This document shows positions 29,453 through 37,643 of a stretch of 64,000 nucleotides of DNA, in pieces; positions within the stretch are counted from its first letter, which is position 1; each line of letters begins with the position of its first letter. A program made the position numbers and the translations under genes. The notes under the pieces were generated by a model that saw only the letters and a list, made by a program, of their open reading frames with translations, was not told the DNA's origin and did no database searches. The DNA comes from Amphritea atlantica (GTDB lineage Bacteria; Pseudomonadota; Gammaproteobacteria; Pseudomonadales; Balneatricaceae). The stretch is from contig CP073344.1 in NCBI GenBank assembly GCA_024397875.1, positions 1,541,001 through 1,605,000 on the forward strand. The letters are read 5' to 3'.

Positions 29453-30619
29453 ATGAATCTTCATGAGTACCAGGGCAAACAGTTGTTTGCCGAATATGGT
29501 CTGCCGGTTTCTAAAGGAATCGCGGTAGATACCCCTGAAGCTGCTGCTGAAGCGGCTCTGAAAATTGGTGGTGATAAGTGGGTCGTTAAGACTCAGGTTC
29601 ACGCAGGTGGACGTGGTAAGGCCGGTGGCGTGAAGCTGGTCGACTCCCCTGAGGAAGCGCAGGCTTTCGCAGCGAACTGGCTGGGTAAAAACCTGGTCAC
29701 TTATCAGACTGACGCAAATGGTCAGCCAGTTTCCAAAATCTTAGTTGAAGACTGCACTGATATCGCTAATGAGCTGTATCTGGGTGCGGTTGTTGACCGC
29801 TCTTCACGCCGCATCGTGTTCATGGCATCCACTGAAGGTGGTGTCGAGATCGAGAAAGTAGCGGAAGAAACTCCAGAGAAAATCCTGAAAGCGACCATTG
29901 ATCCGGTTACCGGTGCGCAGCCTTACCAGGCACGCGAGCTGGCGTTCAAGCTGGGTCTGGAAGGTGTTCAGATTAAGCAATTCACTCAGATCTTCCTGGG
30001 TCTGGCCAAGATGTTCAAAGAAAAAGATCTGGCCCTGCTTGAAATCAATCCTCTGGTTATTACTACCGAAGGTAACCTGCACTGCCTGGATGCTAAAGTA
30101 GCGATTGATGGTAACTCTGTTTACCGTCACAAAGATCTGCAAGCGATGGAAGATCCATCGCAGGAAGACGAGCGTGAAGCACGCGCGGCTGAGTGGGATC
30201 TGAACTACGTGGCGCTGGATGGCAGCATCGGCTGCATGGTTAACGGTGCAGGCCTGGCAATGGGTACGATGGATATCGTCTCTCTGCACGGTGGCTTCCC
30301 GGCTAACTTCCTCGACGTTGGTGGCGGCGCGACTAAAGAGCGTGTAACCGAAGCGTTCAAGATCATCCTGGAAGACGACAAGGTTAAAGCCGTACTGGTT
30401 AATATCTTTGGTGGTATCGTGCGTTGCGATCTGATTGCTGAAGGAATTATCGGTGCAGTTAAAGAGGTAGGCGTAGAAGTACCAGTAGTCGTACGTCTGG
30501 AAGGTAATAATGCGGAACTGGGTTCTAAGCTACTGTCTGAATCTGGTCTGGCTATCATCGCCGCTACCAGTCTGACTGATGCAGCTGTGCAGGCAGTTAA
30601 AGCAGCGGAGGGTAAATAA
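29453..30619 (+). CDS. sucC: Succinyl-CoA synthetase, beta subunit
   Basis: A 388-residue ATP-grasp protein ([18 protein letters not shown]), providing the nucleotide-binding part of succinyl-CoA synthetase, which makes ATP or GTP from succinyl-Co[18 protein letters not shown] is the nucleotide-binding region and [14 protein letters not shown] the C-terminal contact with CoA and the alpha subunit. Preceded by 159 bases with a hairpin; its ribosome site (GGA, ten bases upstream) is weak. sucD follows 2 bp after the stop. Confidence 0.97.
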   Translation: MNLHEYQGKQLFAEYGLPVSKGIAVDTPEAAAEAALKIGGDKWVVKTQVHAGGRGKAGGVKLVDSPEEAQAFAANWLGKNLVTYQTDANGQPVSKILVEDCTDIANELYLGAVVDRSSRRIVFMASTEGGVEIEKVAEETPEKILKATIDPVTGAQPYQARELAFKLGLEGVQIKQFTQIFLGLAKMFKEKDLALLEINPLVITTEGNLHCLDAKVAIDGNSVYRHKDLQAMEDPSQEDEREARAAEWDLNYVALDGSIGCMVNGAGLAMGTMDIVSLHGGFPANFLDVGGGATKERVTEAFKIILEDDKVKAVLVNIFGGIVRCDLIAEGIIGAVKEVGVEVPVVVRLEGNNAELGSKLLSESGLAIIAATSLTDAAVQAVKAAEGK

Positions 30620-30621
30620 TA

Positions 30622-31497
30622 ATGTCCGTTCTGATTAATAAAGACACCAAAGTAATCTGTCAGGGTTTCACTGGTGGTCAGGGTACCTTCCACTCTGAAC
30701 AGGCTATCGCATACGGCACCAAGATGGTTGGTGGTGTTACCCCTGGTAAAGGTGGTACTGAGCACCTGGGTCTGCCGGTATTCAATACCGTTGCTGAAGC
30801 GGTTGAAGCGACCGGTGCAGACGCATCTGTTATCTACGTTCCGGCACCTTTTTGTAAGGATTCTATCCTGGAAGCTGCGAACAGCGGTATCAAGCTGATC
30901 GTCTGTATCACTGAGCATATTCCGGTTATGGACATGCTTGAGTGTAAAGTTGTATGTGACAATCTGGGTGTACGCCTGATCGGACCAAACTGCCCGGGTG
31001 TTATCACTCCGGGTGAGTGTAAGATCGGTATCATGCCAGGCCACATCCACCTGCCAGGTAAAGTGGGTATCGTATCCCGTTCCGGTACTCTGACTTATGA
31101 AGCGGTTAAGCAGACAACTGATGCTGGCTTCGGTCAGTCTACCTGTGTTGGTATCGGTGGTGACCCGATCCCGGGTTCTAACTTCATCGATATTCTGGAA
31201 ATGTTCCAGAATGATCCGCAGACTGAAGCGATCGTTATGATCGGTGAGATCGGTGGTTCTGCTGAAGAGGAAGCGGCGGCCTACATCAAGGCTAACGTGA
31301 CTAAGCCTGTTGTGTCTTACATCGCCGGTGTTACAGCACCTGCGGGTAAGCGTATGGGTCATGCTGGCGCTATCATCTCTGGTGGTAAGGGTACTGCAGA
31401 CGAGAAATTTGCTGCACTTGAAGCGGCGGGTGTTAAGACTGTTCGCTCCCTGGCTCAGATCGCTGACGGCCTGCGTGAAGTGACTGGCTGGGAATAA
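30622..31497 (+). CDS. sucD: Succinyl-CoA synthetase, alpha subunit
   Basis: A 291-residue CoA-binding subunit. The N terminus [20 protein letters not shown] has the Rossmann CoA-binding fold; [20 protein letters not shown] and the phosphorylated His247 in [18 protein letters not shown] are conserved. Catalysis requires SucC, encoded just upstream. It is the last gene of the operon; its terminator is interrupted by an insertion sequence 71 bp downstream. Confidence 0.98.
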   Translation: MSVLINKDTKVICQGFTGGQGTFHSEQAIAYGTKMVGGVTPGKGGTEHLGLPVFNTVAEAVEATGADASVIYVPAPFCKDSILEAANSGIKLIVCITEHIPVMDMLECKVVCDNLGVRLIGPNCPGVITPGECKIGIMPGHIHLPGKVGIVSRSGTLTYEAVKQTTDAGFGQSTCVGIGGDPIPGSNFIDILEMFQNDPQTEAIVMIGEIGGSAEEEAAAYIKANVTKPVVSYIAGVTAPAGKRMGHAGAIISGGKGTADEKFAALEAAGVKTVRSLAQIADGLREVTGWE

Positions 31498-31545
31498 ACA
31501 GCCTGAGTTGCTAGAGGGCGCTTTGCGCCTTGCTAGTGGCTAGAT

Positions 31546-31567
31546 AAAAAACCGCCGATCGGCGGTT
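31546..31567 (+). terminator. Truncated terminator of sucCD
   Basis: AAAAAACCGCC-GATC-GGCGGTT: the stem survives but its T-tract is cut off after two or three Ts by the insertion sequence. Joining the two flanks of the element restores seven consecutive Ts (two from the left, five at 32886-32890), a complete terminator. Confidence 0.75.
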
Positions 31568-31574
31568 TAATGAG

Positions 31575-31586
31575 ATGGTTCCCCTC
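31575..31586 (+). repeat. Left subterminal inverted repeat of the IS
   Basis: ATGGTTCCCCTC, exact inverse of 32871-32882; seven bases (TAATGAG) separate it from the inferred left end. Confidence 0.85.
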
Positions 31587-31640
31587 GCTTTTAACCAGCT
31601 ATGCTGGAAAGGCGACGAAACCAACAAGGAGAACCATCTC

Positions 31641-32657
31641 ATGTCTATCAAAGTCCTTGGAATCGATTTAGGCAAGTCTTCTTTTCATTTAATTGGTCGT
31701 GATTCTCACGATAAGCAAGTCTGCAAAAAGAAACTCTCTCGTCATCAGCTCATTACTTTTATAGCACAACTACCGCCATGCATTATTGCGTTTGAAGCAT
31801 GCGGTGGCGCGCACTGGTTAGGCCGTCTCTGCATGAGTTATGGTCACGACGTCCGATTAATCCCGCCTCAATATGTTAAACCTTTTGTTAAAGGTAATAA
31901 AAACGACTTCATTGATGCGCAAGCGATTACTGAGGCGGCAGGTCGTCCGGATATGCGGTTTGTCGCAGTGAAGTCAGTTGACGCACAAAGTCAGGTAGTC
32001 GTACATCGAGTACGTGAAGGCTTCGTAGCGGAGCGCACAGCTTGTATGTCACGTATTGGCGCGCTGTTATTGGAATTCGGTTTATCCCTTCCACGTGGTC
32101 ACTCAGCGATGAAAAAGCTGTTTTCATGGCTAAGCACACAAAAAGTTACACTATGCCCAGCCATCATAGGTGAGCTTCAAGTGATGCATGATCACTACCG
32201 CTACTTAAATGAGCAAATAGCCGAACAAGATATAAAAATCGTTAGGCAGGTTAAGCAAAGCAGTCGTTGCCAGCTACTAAAAACCGTTCCTGGTATTGGT
32301 GATATGACTGCAAGCCAATTAGCAGCAGAAGTGGGCAATGCTCATCAGTTTAAAAGCGGTCGAGAAATGGCTGCTTGGTTAGGGTTGGTGCCGCGGCAAT
32401 ATTCGACAGGAGGGAGGTCGAAGTTATTAGGTATTAGTAAGCGTGGAAATAAACGCCTTAGATGCTTATTAGTGCACGGAGCCAGAGCGATCCTATCACG
32501 ATTGGATAACTATCGGGGGCCGATGTATGACTGGCTAAGAAAGCTGAGAGCAAGTAAATCATTTAATACGGTCTGTATTGCTCTGGCAAACAAGCTGTCA
32601 CGAATAGCGTATGCTGTTTTAAGCAAGAATGAGCCTTACCAGTCACAGCAGGTTTAA
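31641..32657 (+). CDS. IS110/IS1111-type transposase (DEDD recombinase)
   Basis: A 338-residue recombinase with the N-terminal DEDD (RuvC-like) domain: Asp9 in GIDLGK, Glu52 in FEACGG, Asp89 and Asp92 in NDFIDAQA. A coiled middle region follows, then the C-terminal Transposase_20 domain (LLKTVPGIGDMTASQLAAEVG; YSTGGRSKLLGISKRGNKRL with the conserved serine). All motifs are intact, so it is likely active. ATG 31641 has an AAGGAG site nine bases before; in-frame codons further left fall in the inverted repeat. Codon use is more A/T-ending than in sucD. Enzymes of this family are guided by an RNA from the element. Confidence 0.93.
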   Translation: MSIKVLGIDLGKSSFHLIGRDSHDKQVCKKKLSRHQLITFIAQLPPCIIAFEACGGAHWLGRLCMSYGHDVRLIPPQYVKPFVKGNKNDFIDAQAITEAAGRPDMRFVAVKSVDAQSQVVVHRVREGFVAERTACMSRIGALLLEFGLSLPRGHSAMKKLFSWLSTQKVTLCPAIIGELQVMHDHYRYLNEQIAEQDIKIVRQVKQSSRCQLLKTVPGIGDMTASQLAAEVGNAHQFKSGREMAAWLGLVPRQYSTGGRSKLLGISKRGNKRLRCLLVHGARAILSRLDNYRGPMYDWLRKLRASKSFNTVCIALANKLSRIAYAVLSKNEPYQSQQV

Positions 32658-32870
32658 TCAGGTTTGCAATAACAGAGCGTGATGATGAAAAGGGTTGACC
32701 GTCCGGGTAGTAAACCTGTCACAAAAAACAGCTGTTATAAGCTGTCGGTTTTTTAAGGGCTATCTGGCGCGGATGCTCATCGTGGAGCAGGAATGAAACA
32801 TTCCTAATTAAAGACTCCGAATACATTAGCGCAAAACCACCTCATGATCACAAATCTGTGTTGCAATCAT
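32658..32870 (+). ncRNA. Non-coding right end of the IS, candidate guide (seek/bridge) RNA
   Basis: 213 bases with no open frame between the transposase stop and the right inverted repeat. In the IS1111 group the guide RNA is encoded downstream of the transposase, so it should be here. Two folds are visible: a hairpin at 32723-32754 (ACAGCT/AGCTGT stem flanked by A and T runs) and CCTCATGAT…ATCATGAGG (32840-32848 / 32866-32874) with an inner CACA/TGTG stem. CGGTTTTTT at 32746-32754 also occurs across the restored insertion site. RNA ends are not determined. Confidence 0.55.
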
Positions 32871-32882
32871 GAGGGGAACCAT
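32871..32882 (-). repeat. Right subterminal inverted repeat of the IS
   Basis: GAGGGGAACCAT, inverse of the left repeat; three bases (ACA) separate it from the inferred right end. Confidence 0.85.
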
Positions 32883-32950
32883 ACATTTTTGTGCCTGCGG
32901 ATTGAACTGACTTGATGTATTCTGTTGATATATATTCTTAGGGAGTTGTT

Positions 32951-33229
32951 ATGAGTTTGTTTTCTTCAATTAAATCGATGTTTACGCCTGCTGAAAGTAA
33001 CTCAAAAGAGCCAGAAGCTTTGCCATCCGAAGAGTATCAGGGGTTTACCATAACACCTGCGCCGATTCGGGAAGATGGCGGTTATCGGGTCAATGGGTTG
33101 ATTACTAAAGGAGAGCAGAGCCATCGGTTTATTCGCGCGGATATGTTGCCATCCAGTGAAAGCTGCGCCGCCGAGATGGTACGTAAAGCGAAGCAGATGA
33201 TCGATCAGCAGGGTGATGGAATCTTTTAG
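32951..33229 (+). CDS. HlyU-family protein
   Basis: A 92-residue protein that starts MSLFSSIKSMF and holds EYQGFTITPAPIREDGGYRVNG and HRFIRADMLPS, then KAKQMIDQQGDGIF, the pattern of Pfam HlyU (PF10115). Despite the name this small family is not the winged-helix HlyU activator of Vibrio; its role is unknown. GGGAG lies five bases before ATG 32951. Five bases separate it from the MOSC gene, so the two are probably cotranscribed. Confidence 0.8.
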   Translation: MSLFSSIKSMFTPAESNSKEPEALPSEEYQGFTITPAPIREDGGYRVNGLITKGEQSHRFIRADMLPSSESCAAEMVRKAKQMIDQQGDGIF

Positions 33230-33234
33230 CCTTT

Positions 33235-33735
33235 ATGACTCAAAAACAGCTGTTTGCCCGATACTTACATGATCTGAAGCCCGGCAGGCTTGAGTGGATT
33301 GGTGTGCGGCCCAAGCGGAAACAGCAACCCGAGGTTGTCGATTCTGTTGAGGCACTTGCGGGACTTGGGCTGAAAGGCGATCATCGTTGTGCTAAAACAC
33401 CCGGCTCGGCCCGACAGGTGACACTGATTTCTGTTGAGTTTATCCGTCTGATTGAAATCTATACTGGCCTTGAGCAGATTAATCCTGCGCTGCTACGCCG
33501 TAATCTGGTGGTGAGTGGTATAAATCTGAATGCCTTAAGACATCAGCAATTCAGAATTGGATCGGCGCTTTTTGAGGCGACTGCTTTGTGTCACCCTTGC
33601 GTGCGTATGAATCAGGCGCTGGGGCCGGGGGGCGCCGCCGCCATGTTGGGGTATGGCGGCCTGTGTGCGCGGATACTAGAGTCTGGCGTGATCAGGTTAG
33701 GTGATCAGTTGATACCACAGGAAAGCGCGTTGTGA
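33235..33735 (+). CDS. MOSC domain protein
   Basis: A 166-residue MOSC-domain protein. The domain has GLKGDHRCAKTPGSARQVTLIS near residues 43-64 and ALCHPCVRMNQALGPGG with the conserved cysteines near 119-122. MOSC domains bind sulfur as a carrier for molybdenum cofactor or other metal-sulfur reactions; the substrate here is not known. The DUF/FAD modules often fused to MOSC are absent, so it is the stand-alone (YiiM-like) kind. Possibly cotranscribed with the HlyU-like gene. Confidence 0.87.
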   Translation: MTQKQLFARYLHDLKPGRLEWIGVRPKRKQQPEVVDSVEALAGLGLKGDHRCAKTPGSARQVTLISVEFIRLIEIYTGLEQINPALLRRNLVVSGINLNALRHQQFRIGSALFEATALCHPCVRMNQALGPGGAAAMLGYGGLCARILESGVIRLGDQLIPQESAL

Positions 33736-33805
33736 GTCTGCCTGAAGCGCTGATATCTCTGTCGGGGCAAGGAGATATAATGTTTTGACTGCTAGGAGAA
33801 ACGGC

Positions 33806-34660
33806 ATGGTCATCCCTAAACCAGTGTTCTGGCGTGATTCACGGATGCCCTATGTTGAGCTACGTAAGGTGGCTGATGGCCGGCAGGTGTGTTACGCGCC
33901 TCACAGTCACACTCAGTGGTCTATTGGCGCTATCACAGAAGGCCAGAGTACCTTTTGTTACCGTCAAGATCGCTGTCAGGTCGGTGCGGGAGATCTGGTA
34001 TTGATAAACCCTGACTGGGTTCACGCTTGTAACCCGATTGATAATCAGCCCTGGGCTTATCTTATGCTCTATATTGATACCCAATGGCTAACAGCTTTGC
34101 GCTATCGCTTGGGCTTGCTAAAGGCGCCCGAGTGGGAGGATATTGGCACCGCGATTATCTCTGAGCGCCGCTTTTATCTGGGGTATTGTGATCTGGCCGC
34201 CTGCCTGCTGAATTCTCAGGAGAGTCTCGCGGTTAAGCAGGCAATGATTAGTGAATACCTTGCTGATGTGATGCTGTCAGTGGAAGATGAGCCGCTTCTA
34301 TTGCCTGACAAAATGCCGGGTGTGCTCCGTGAGCTGGCGGATTATTTAGATGAAAATGCGATAAAAGAGATTACGATTGAAGAGATGTGTCTTCGTTGCG
34401 GATACAGTGCTGGACATTTGATCCGGACATTCAAACTGCATTTTAATCTGACACCCCATGCCTATCAGGTAAATCGGCGGATTCAACAGGGGCAGCGGGA
34501 ATTAAAGCAGGGGAGGTCGATTGTGGATGCGGCATTAAGTGCCGGTTTTACAGACCAGCCCCATTTTCAGCGTACCTTTAAACGGATGATAGCCGCAACG
34601 CCGAACGAGTACAGGCAATCCTCAGTCAAAGAGAAGATAGATACAGCTGCTCATAAGTAA
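33806..34660 (+). CDS. AraC-family transcriptional regulator
   Basis: A 284-residue regulator with an N-terminal cupin ligand domain (HSHTQWSIGAITEGQSTFCY; GDLVLINPDWVHACNP) and a C-terminal pair of helix-turn-helix motifs (TIEEMCLRCGYSAGHLIRTF and IVDAALSAGFTDQPHFQRTF, then KRMIAATPNEYR). Start at ATG 33806 with AGGAG eight bases upstream. It converges on a LysE exporter gene and their 3' ends overlap by 39 bp. AraC/LysE pairs are common, with the regulator controlling the exporter, so that link is likely but inferred. Confidence 0.88.
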   Translation: MVIPKPVFWRDSRMPYVELRKVADGRQVCYAPHSHTQWSIGAITEGQSTFCYRQDRCQVGAGDLVLINPDWVHACNPIDNQPWAYLMLYIDTQWLTALRYRLGLLKAPEWEDIGTAIISERRFYLGYCDLAACLLNSQESLAVKQAMISEYLADVMLSVEDEPLLLPDKMPGVLRELADYLDENAIKEITIEEMCLRCGYSAGHLIRTFKLHFNLTPHAYQVNRRIQQGQRELKQGRSIVDAALSAGFTDQPHFQRTFKRMIAATPNEYRQSSVKEKIDTAAHK

Positions 34661-35215
34661 TGCGGCAAGTGTACGATTAATGCTTCTGAGTATTGAAGGC
34701 TGAGTGATGTATCTACGCAAAAACACACCTGCATATACCCAGCTGCCGAGTGATAGCCAGCAGATCGGCAGGTAGAGTGCTGCAAAAATAATGATCTCCG
34801 CGATATTGTTTCCACTGGTGTATGCGCCTATTCCTGATGCTGAAGCCAGCCACGCCTTTGGGTTGAGCCACTGCATCAGAGCACCCGTCATAAAGCCAGG
34901 GGGGCGGCCGGATTGAGTGTCCGCTAGCTGGCCGTCGTAGAGCGCCAGTTTGATACTCAGGTAGAGCAGAAACAAGATGCCGCTCCAGCGAAGCAGGCCG
35001 GTTAAAGCGGGTATCTGTTCTAATACCGAAAGCAGGCCCATGCCGACGGCGAAAAACAAGAAAATAAACCCCAGAGTCGCGCCAGTGACAAAGGCTAATC
35101 CTTTTGTAATGGGGTGTTGGCTACCGCTGCTCAGGCAGACCAGATTAACCGGGCCCGGTGAGGCTGATGCAGCAAGTGCAAATACGGACATTGACAGAAT
35201 CATCGAAACGTTCAT
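34622..35215 (-). CDS. LysE-family amino-acid exporter
   Basis: A 197-residue inner-membrane protein with about six helices and the LysE/RhtB signature near the N terminus (ASASPGPVNLVCLSSG). The FMTGALMQWLNPKAWL stretch in the middle is also typical. Substrate unknown, probably an amino acid or analogue. ATG 35215 has GGAGG five bases before it; an ATG 12 bases further upstream overlaps that site. Its 3' end overlaps the convergent AraC gene. Confidence 0.88.
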   Translation of the reverse strand: MNVSMILSMSVFALAASASPGPVNLVCLSSGSQHPITKGLAFVTGATLGFIFLFFAVGMGLLSVLEQIPALTGLLRWSGILFLLYLSIKLALYDGQLADTQSGRPPGFMTGALMQWLNPKAWLASASGIGAYTSGNNIAEIIIFAALYLPICWLSLGSWVYAGVFLRRYITQPSILRSINRTLAALLMSSCIYLLFD

Positions 35216-35467
35216 TATTTCCTCCATTGTGTGAATCTGATTGTGACGCGATACAGAGGGGAGGTATTGAATAAAATTGAGGTTATGATTGGTTCATAAA
35301 GAATGAGATGTCTATTTGCCGGTGTCGCTGGTTAAATAATGGTCTATGGCGTCAGGGCTCATGGATTCGTTGGCGAAGGTGGCTCTGAATCGTTATTGAT
35401 GCGGCTTCAGTGATTGTTCTGAAGCTAGAAAGGTTTGTGATGATAGCGGGGGAATTATCCGACGGAT

Positions 35468-35496
35468 AAAAAAAGAGAGCCAGGGCTCTCTTTTTT
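35468..35496 (-). terminator. Terminator of nhaA
   Basis: AAAAAAAGAGAGCC-AG-GGCTCTCTTTTTT, symmetrical with T-runs on both strands, 20 bp beyond the nhaA stop. Confidence 0.9.
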
Positions 35497-35516
35497 GGTT
35501 TTTAAGCATATAGGAT

Positions 35517-36887
35517 TTAGTTCGGATTGGATTTTTTAGTTTTGAAAAACAGCCAGGCAAATCCAATTAAGCCTGATATGAGGGATGCAAACAGAATCCC
35601 GGTTTTAGCCATCAACAGATCTTCGGGGTATTGGGCAAAGCCCAGCTCGGCGATAAAAATCGACATGGTGAAGCCGATGCCGCCCATAAAGGCGACACCA
35701 ACTATATGATTAAAATTAAGGCCGGTGGGCAGGTCACTGACTTTCAGTTTTACGGCCAGCCAGGTAAAGCCGGCGATACCGATCAGTTTGCCCAGAATCA
35801 GTCCTGCGCCTATGCCCACGGCGACAGGGTGTGCGATAACATCGGAAAACTCAGCCCAGTTAATCGGTACACCGGCATTTGCCAGCGCGAATATCGGGAT
35901 GATCAGGTAAGCCGAAGGCAGGTGCAGGTTGTGTTCAAGCACCTGTGCCGGAGCCTGAACTTTATAAACCCCTTCCCCCAGAGCTCTGACGCGGGACCGT
36001 AAGGCATCATTGATGATGATGTTTTCATTCTGTGCAAACAGGCTCTTAATATGATCAGCACTGTCACGTACCAGCGAGTAAAAGCGTTTCGGATCATATT
36101 TAGGCTTCATTGGAATTGTAAAGGCCAGCAAAACCCCGGCAAGCGTCGCATGCACGCCACTTTTCAGCATAGCAATCCAGAGGATGATACCGATAAGCGA
36201 GTAGGGCAGAATGCGCCGTACGCCGCCCAGGTTAAGACAGATCAGCACAAATATCATAACGCTGGCTAGCATGAGTGCCGCTATATTGATTGTTTCGGTA
36301 TAAAACACAGCGATAACGATAACTGCTCCGAGGTCGTCGACAATCGCGAGTGCGACAAGGAACATCAGCAGATTTTGCGGCACACGGTTACCGAGCAGAG
36401 CCAGCGCACCCAGTGCGAAGGCTATATCGGTTGCCATCGGGATTCCCCAGCCATTCAGGGTGTGTCCTTCCGGATTGATTGCGACATAGATCAGGGCAGG
36501 CATCAGCATACCGCCAGCGGCAGCAATGATTGGCAGTGATGCCTGTTTTATATTTGCCAGTTCGCCGACCAGCAGTTCACGTTTAAGCTCCAGTCCAACG
36601 ACCAGAAAGAACAGTGCCATAAGGCCATCGTTAATCCAGTGGTGTACCGTTTTTGAGAGCTGGAAGCCCTCCATCCCGATGACAAACTCTTGCTGGAGAA
36701 AGTGGTGATAGCCGTCATTAAGCTGGCTATTGGCAATAACAAGTGCGACGACTGCAAACAACATGAGCAGAATGCCACTGGTTGTCTGACGGTGAATAAA
36801 CTCCTCAAAAGGAGTCAGCACAGTTGCAAATGCTTTTTCCCAGGGGGCGATATACTCTTTGCCCGCTATCCTGCTTCTCCGTCTCAT
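35517..36887 (-). CDS. nhaA: Na+/H+ antiporter NhaA
   Basis: A 456-residue antiporter with about twelve helices, exchanging internal Na+ (or Li+) for two external protons. The ion-binding aspartates are present: Asp154 in MATDIAFALG and Asp184-Asp185 in AIVDDLGAV, equivalent to E. coli Asp133, 163 and 164. It is about 70 residues longer than E. coli NhaA because of a soluble loop (PMKPKYDPKRFYSLVRDSAD onward), as in many environmental bacteria. ATG 36887 is used because GGAGAG stands just upstream; an in-frame TTG 12 bases earlier is part of that site. Confidence 0.95.
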   Translation of the reverse strand: MRRRSRIAGKEYIAPWEKAFATVLTPFEEFIHRQTTSGILLMLFAVVALVIANSQLNDGYHHFLQQEFVIGMEGFQLSKTVHHWINDGLMALFFLVVGLELKRELLVGELANIKQASLPIIAAAGGMLMPALIYVAINPEGHTLNGWGIPMATDIAFALGALALLGNRVPQNLLMFLVALAIVDDLGAVIVIAVFYTETINIAALMLASVMIFVLICLNLGGVRRILPYSLIGIILWIAMLKSGVHATLAGVLLAFTIPMKPKYDPKRFYSLVRDSADHIKSLFAQNENIIINDALRSRVRALGEGVYKVQAPAQVLEHNLHLPSAYLIIPIFALANAGVPINWAEFSDVIAHPVAVGIGAGLILGKLIGIAGFTWLAVKLKVSDLPTGLNFNHIVGVAFMGGIGFTMSIFIAELGFAQYPEDLLMAKTGILFASLISGLIGFAWLFFKTKKSNPN

Positions 36888-36991
36888 CGTTCTCTCCAAA
36901 CTACAGATATGTGCTGTTTATAGGTTTGCTGCATTGTATCTAATTCGTAGTCTTATGCATGTGTTGTTTTATATTTTCTCGACCGGAGAAG

Positions 36992-37384
36992 CTAATCGTT
37001 GCAGGGGTAGAGTGACTTGATTGTGTTATAGAGGGTAATGTCACGCGGGCTGTTAGCGGGTTGAGTCGTGTGTTTCAGCTCATTTGAGATGTTGCTGATA
37101 ACGGAGTCTTCTGTTGCGCCTTCTGGGAGGCAGAAACCAGCCAGATAGGTAGGCTGAGCAGCAGGATGTTCTTCACCCAGCCGGGTTCTGTAAGCGCGCT
37201 GTATAAATTCACTTTCATTTCCTGAGCTTAAGTTATCAATTATAGCGCCATCAGTGAGAGATGCGCCTGCCAGAAAACCGGCAATATACTCAGGAGTGAT
37301 TTCATTATTACTATTGTCTTCTGCAAAGACGGGTGAAGCGACTGAAACGGCAAGTATGGAAACTAAAGTCATTGTTTTTTTCAT
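36992..37384 (-). CDS. Small secreted protein, Rap1a/Tai-like
   Basis: A 130-residue protein with a clear signal peptide (MKKTMTLVSILAVSVASPVFA). The mature part has a helical pattern YIAGFLAGASLTDGAII, then AGFCLPEGATEDSVISNIS and a final SLYPC, which resembles the Rap1a/Tai (type VI amidase-immunity) domain with its two conserved cysteines. No effector gene is adjacent, and such domains also occur in orphan periplasmic proteins, so immunity function is not claimed. ATG 37384 has AGGAAA at a suitable distance; longer in-frame starts would bury the signal peptide. Confidence 0.6.
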   Translation of the reverse strand: MKKTMTLVSILAVSVASPVFAEDNSNNEITPEYIAGFLAGASLTDGAIIDNLSSGNESEFIQRAYRTRLGEEHPAAQPTYLAGFCLPEGATEDSVISNISNELKHTTQPANSPRDITLYNTIKSLYPCND

Positions 37385-37596
37385 AGTGTATTTCCTTATC
37401 GGTGCAGTTTTTTTGCTTTTTATACGTTTCGGGCGGGTGAAACAGATCTCTGGCCGATTAAATGTACGGCTTTGCATAGAATAGAGATCGCGAAGAGGAT
37501 TATCCAGTCACAGTCTTCGTATCATGCTAATTTTATTAAGGTTGTTAAAGAGTAAGGAGAGGTCTGTAATCCGGCTGAGAGTGTTATCTTCAGAGC

Positions 37597-37625
37597 AAAA
37601 AAAAGAGAGCCATAAGGCTCTCTTT
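37597..37625 (-). terminator. Terminator of the DEAD-box helicase gene
   Basis: AAAAAAAAGAGAGCC-ATAA-GGCTCTCTTT; on the minus strand the stem is followed by eight Ts. Confidence 0.9.
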
Positions 37626-37643
37626 CATGTGGTGCGATCTGTC

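Larger units (their letters stand above)
31568..32885 (+). mobile_element. IS110-family element, IS1111 group
   Basis: About 1,318 bp with one intact transposase gene and a non-coding right end. Twelve-base inverted repeats, ATGGTTCCCCTC (31575-31586) and GAGGGGAACCAT (32871-32882), lie inside the ends by about 7 bases on the left and 3 on the right, the subterminal arrangement known for the IS1111 group. No target-site duplication is visible, as expected. Outer ends are inferred from restoring the sucCD terminator and are uncertain by a base or so because of the T-tract. The internal sequence is richer in A+T than the flanking genes, which suggests recent arrival. Confidence 0.88.

Noticed and set aside
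30205..31362. 385-codon open frame antisense to sucC/sucD
   Set aside because: It mirrors highly expressed genes with strong codon bias; the opposite frame stays open by chance. The translation has no recognisable domain and no ribosome site.
31568..32885. Composite transposon or genomic island
   Set aside because: Only one IS copy is present; the genes to its right are typical chromosomal genes with normal composition, and there is no tRNA or integrase.
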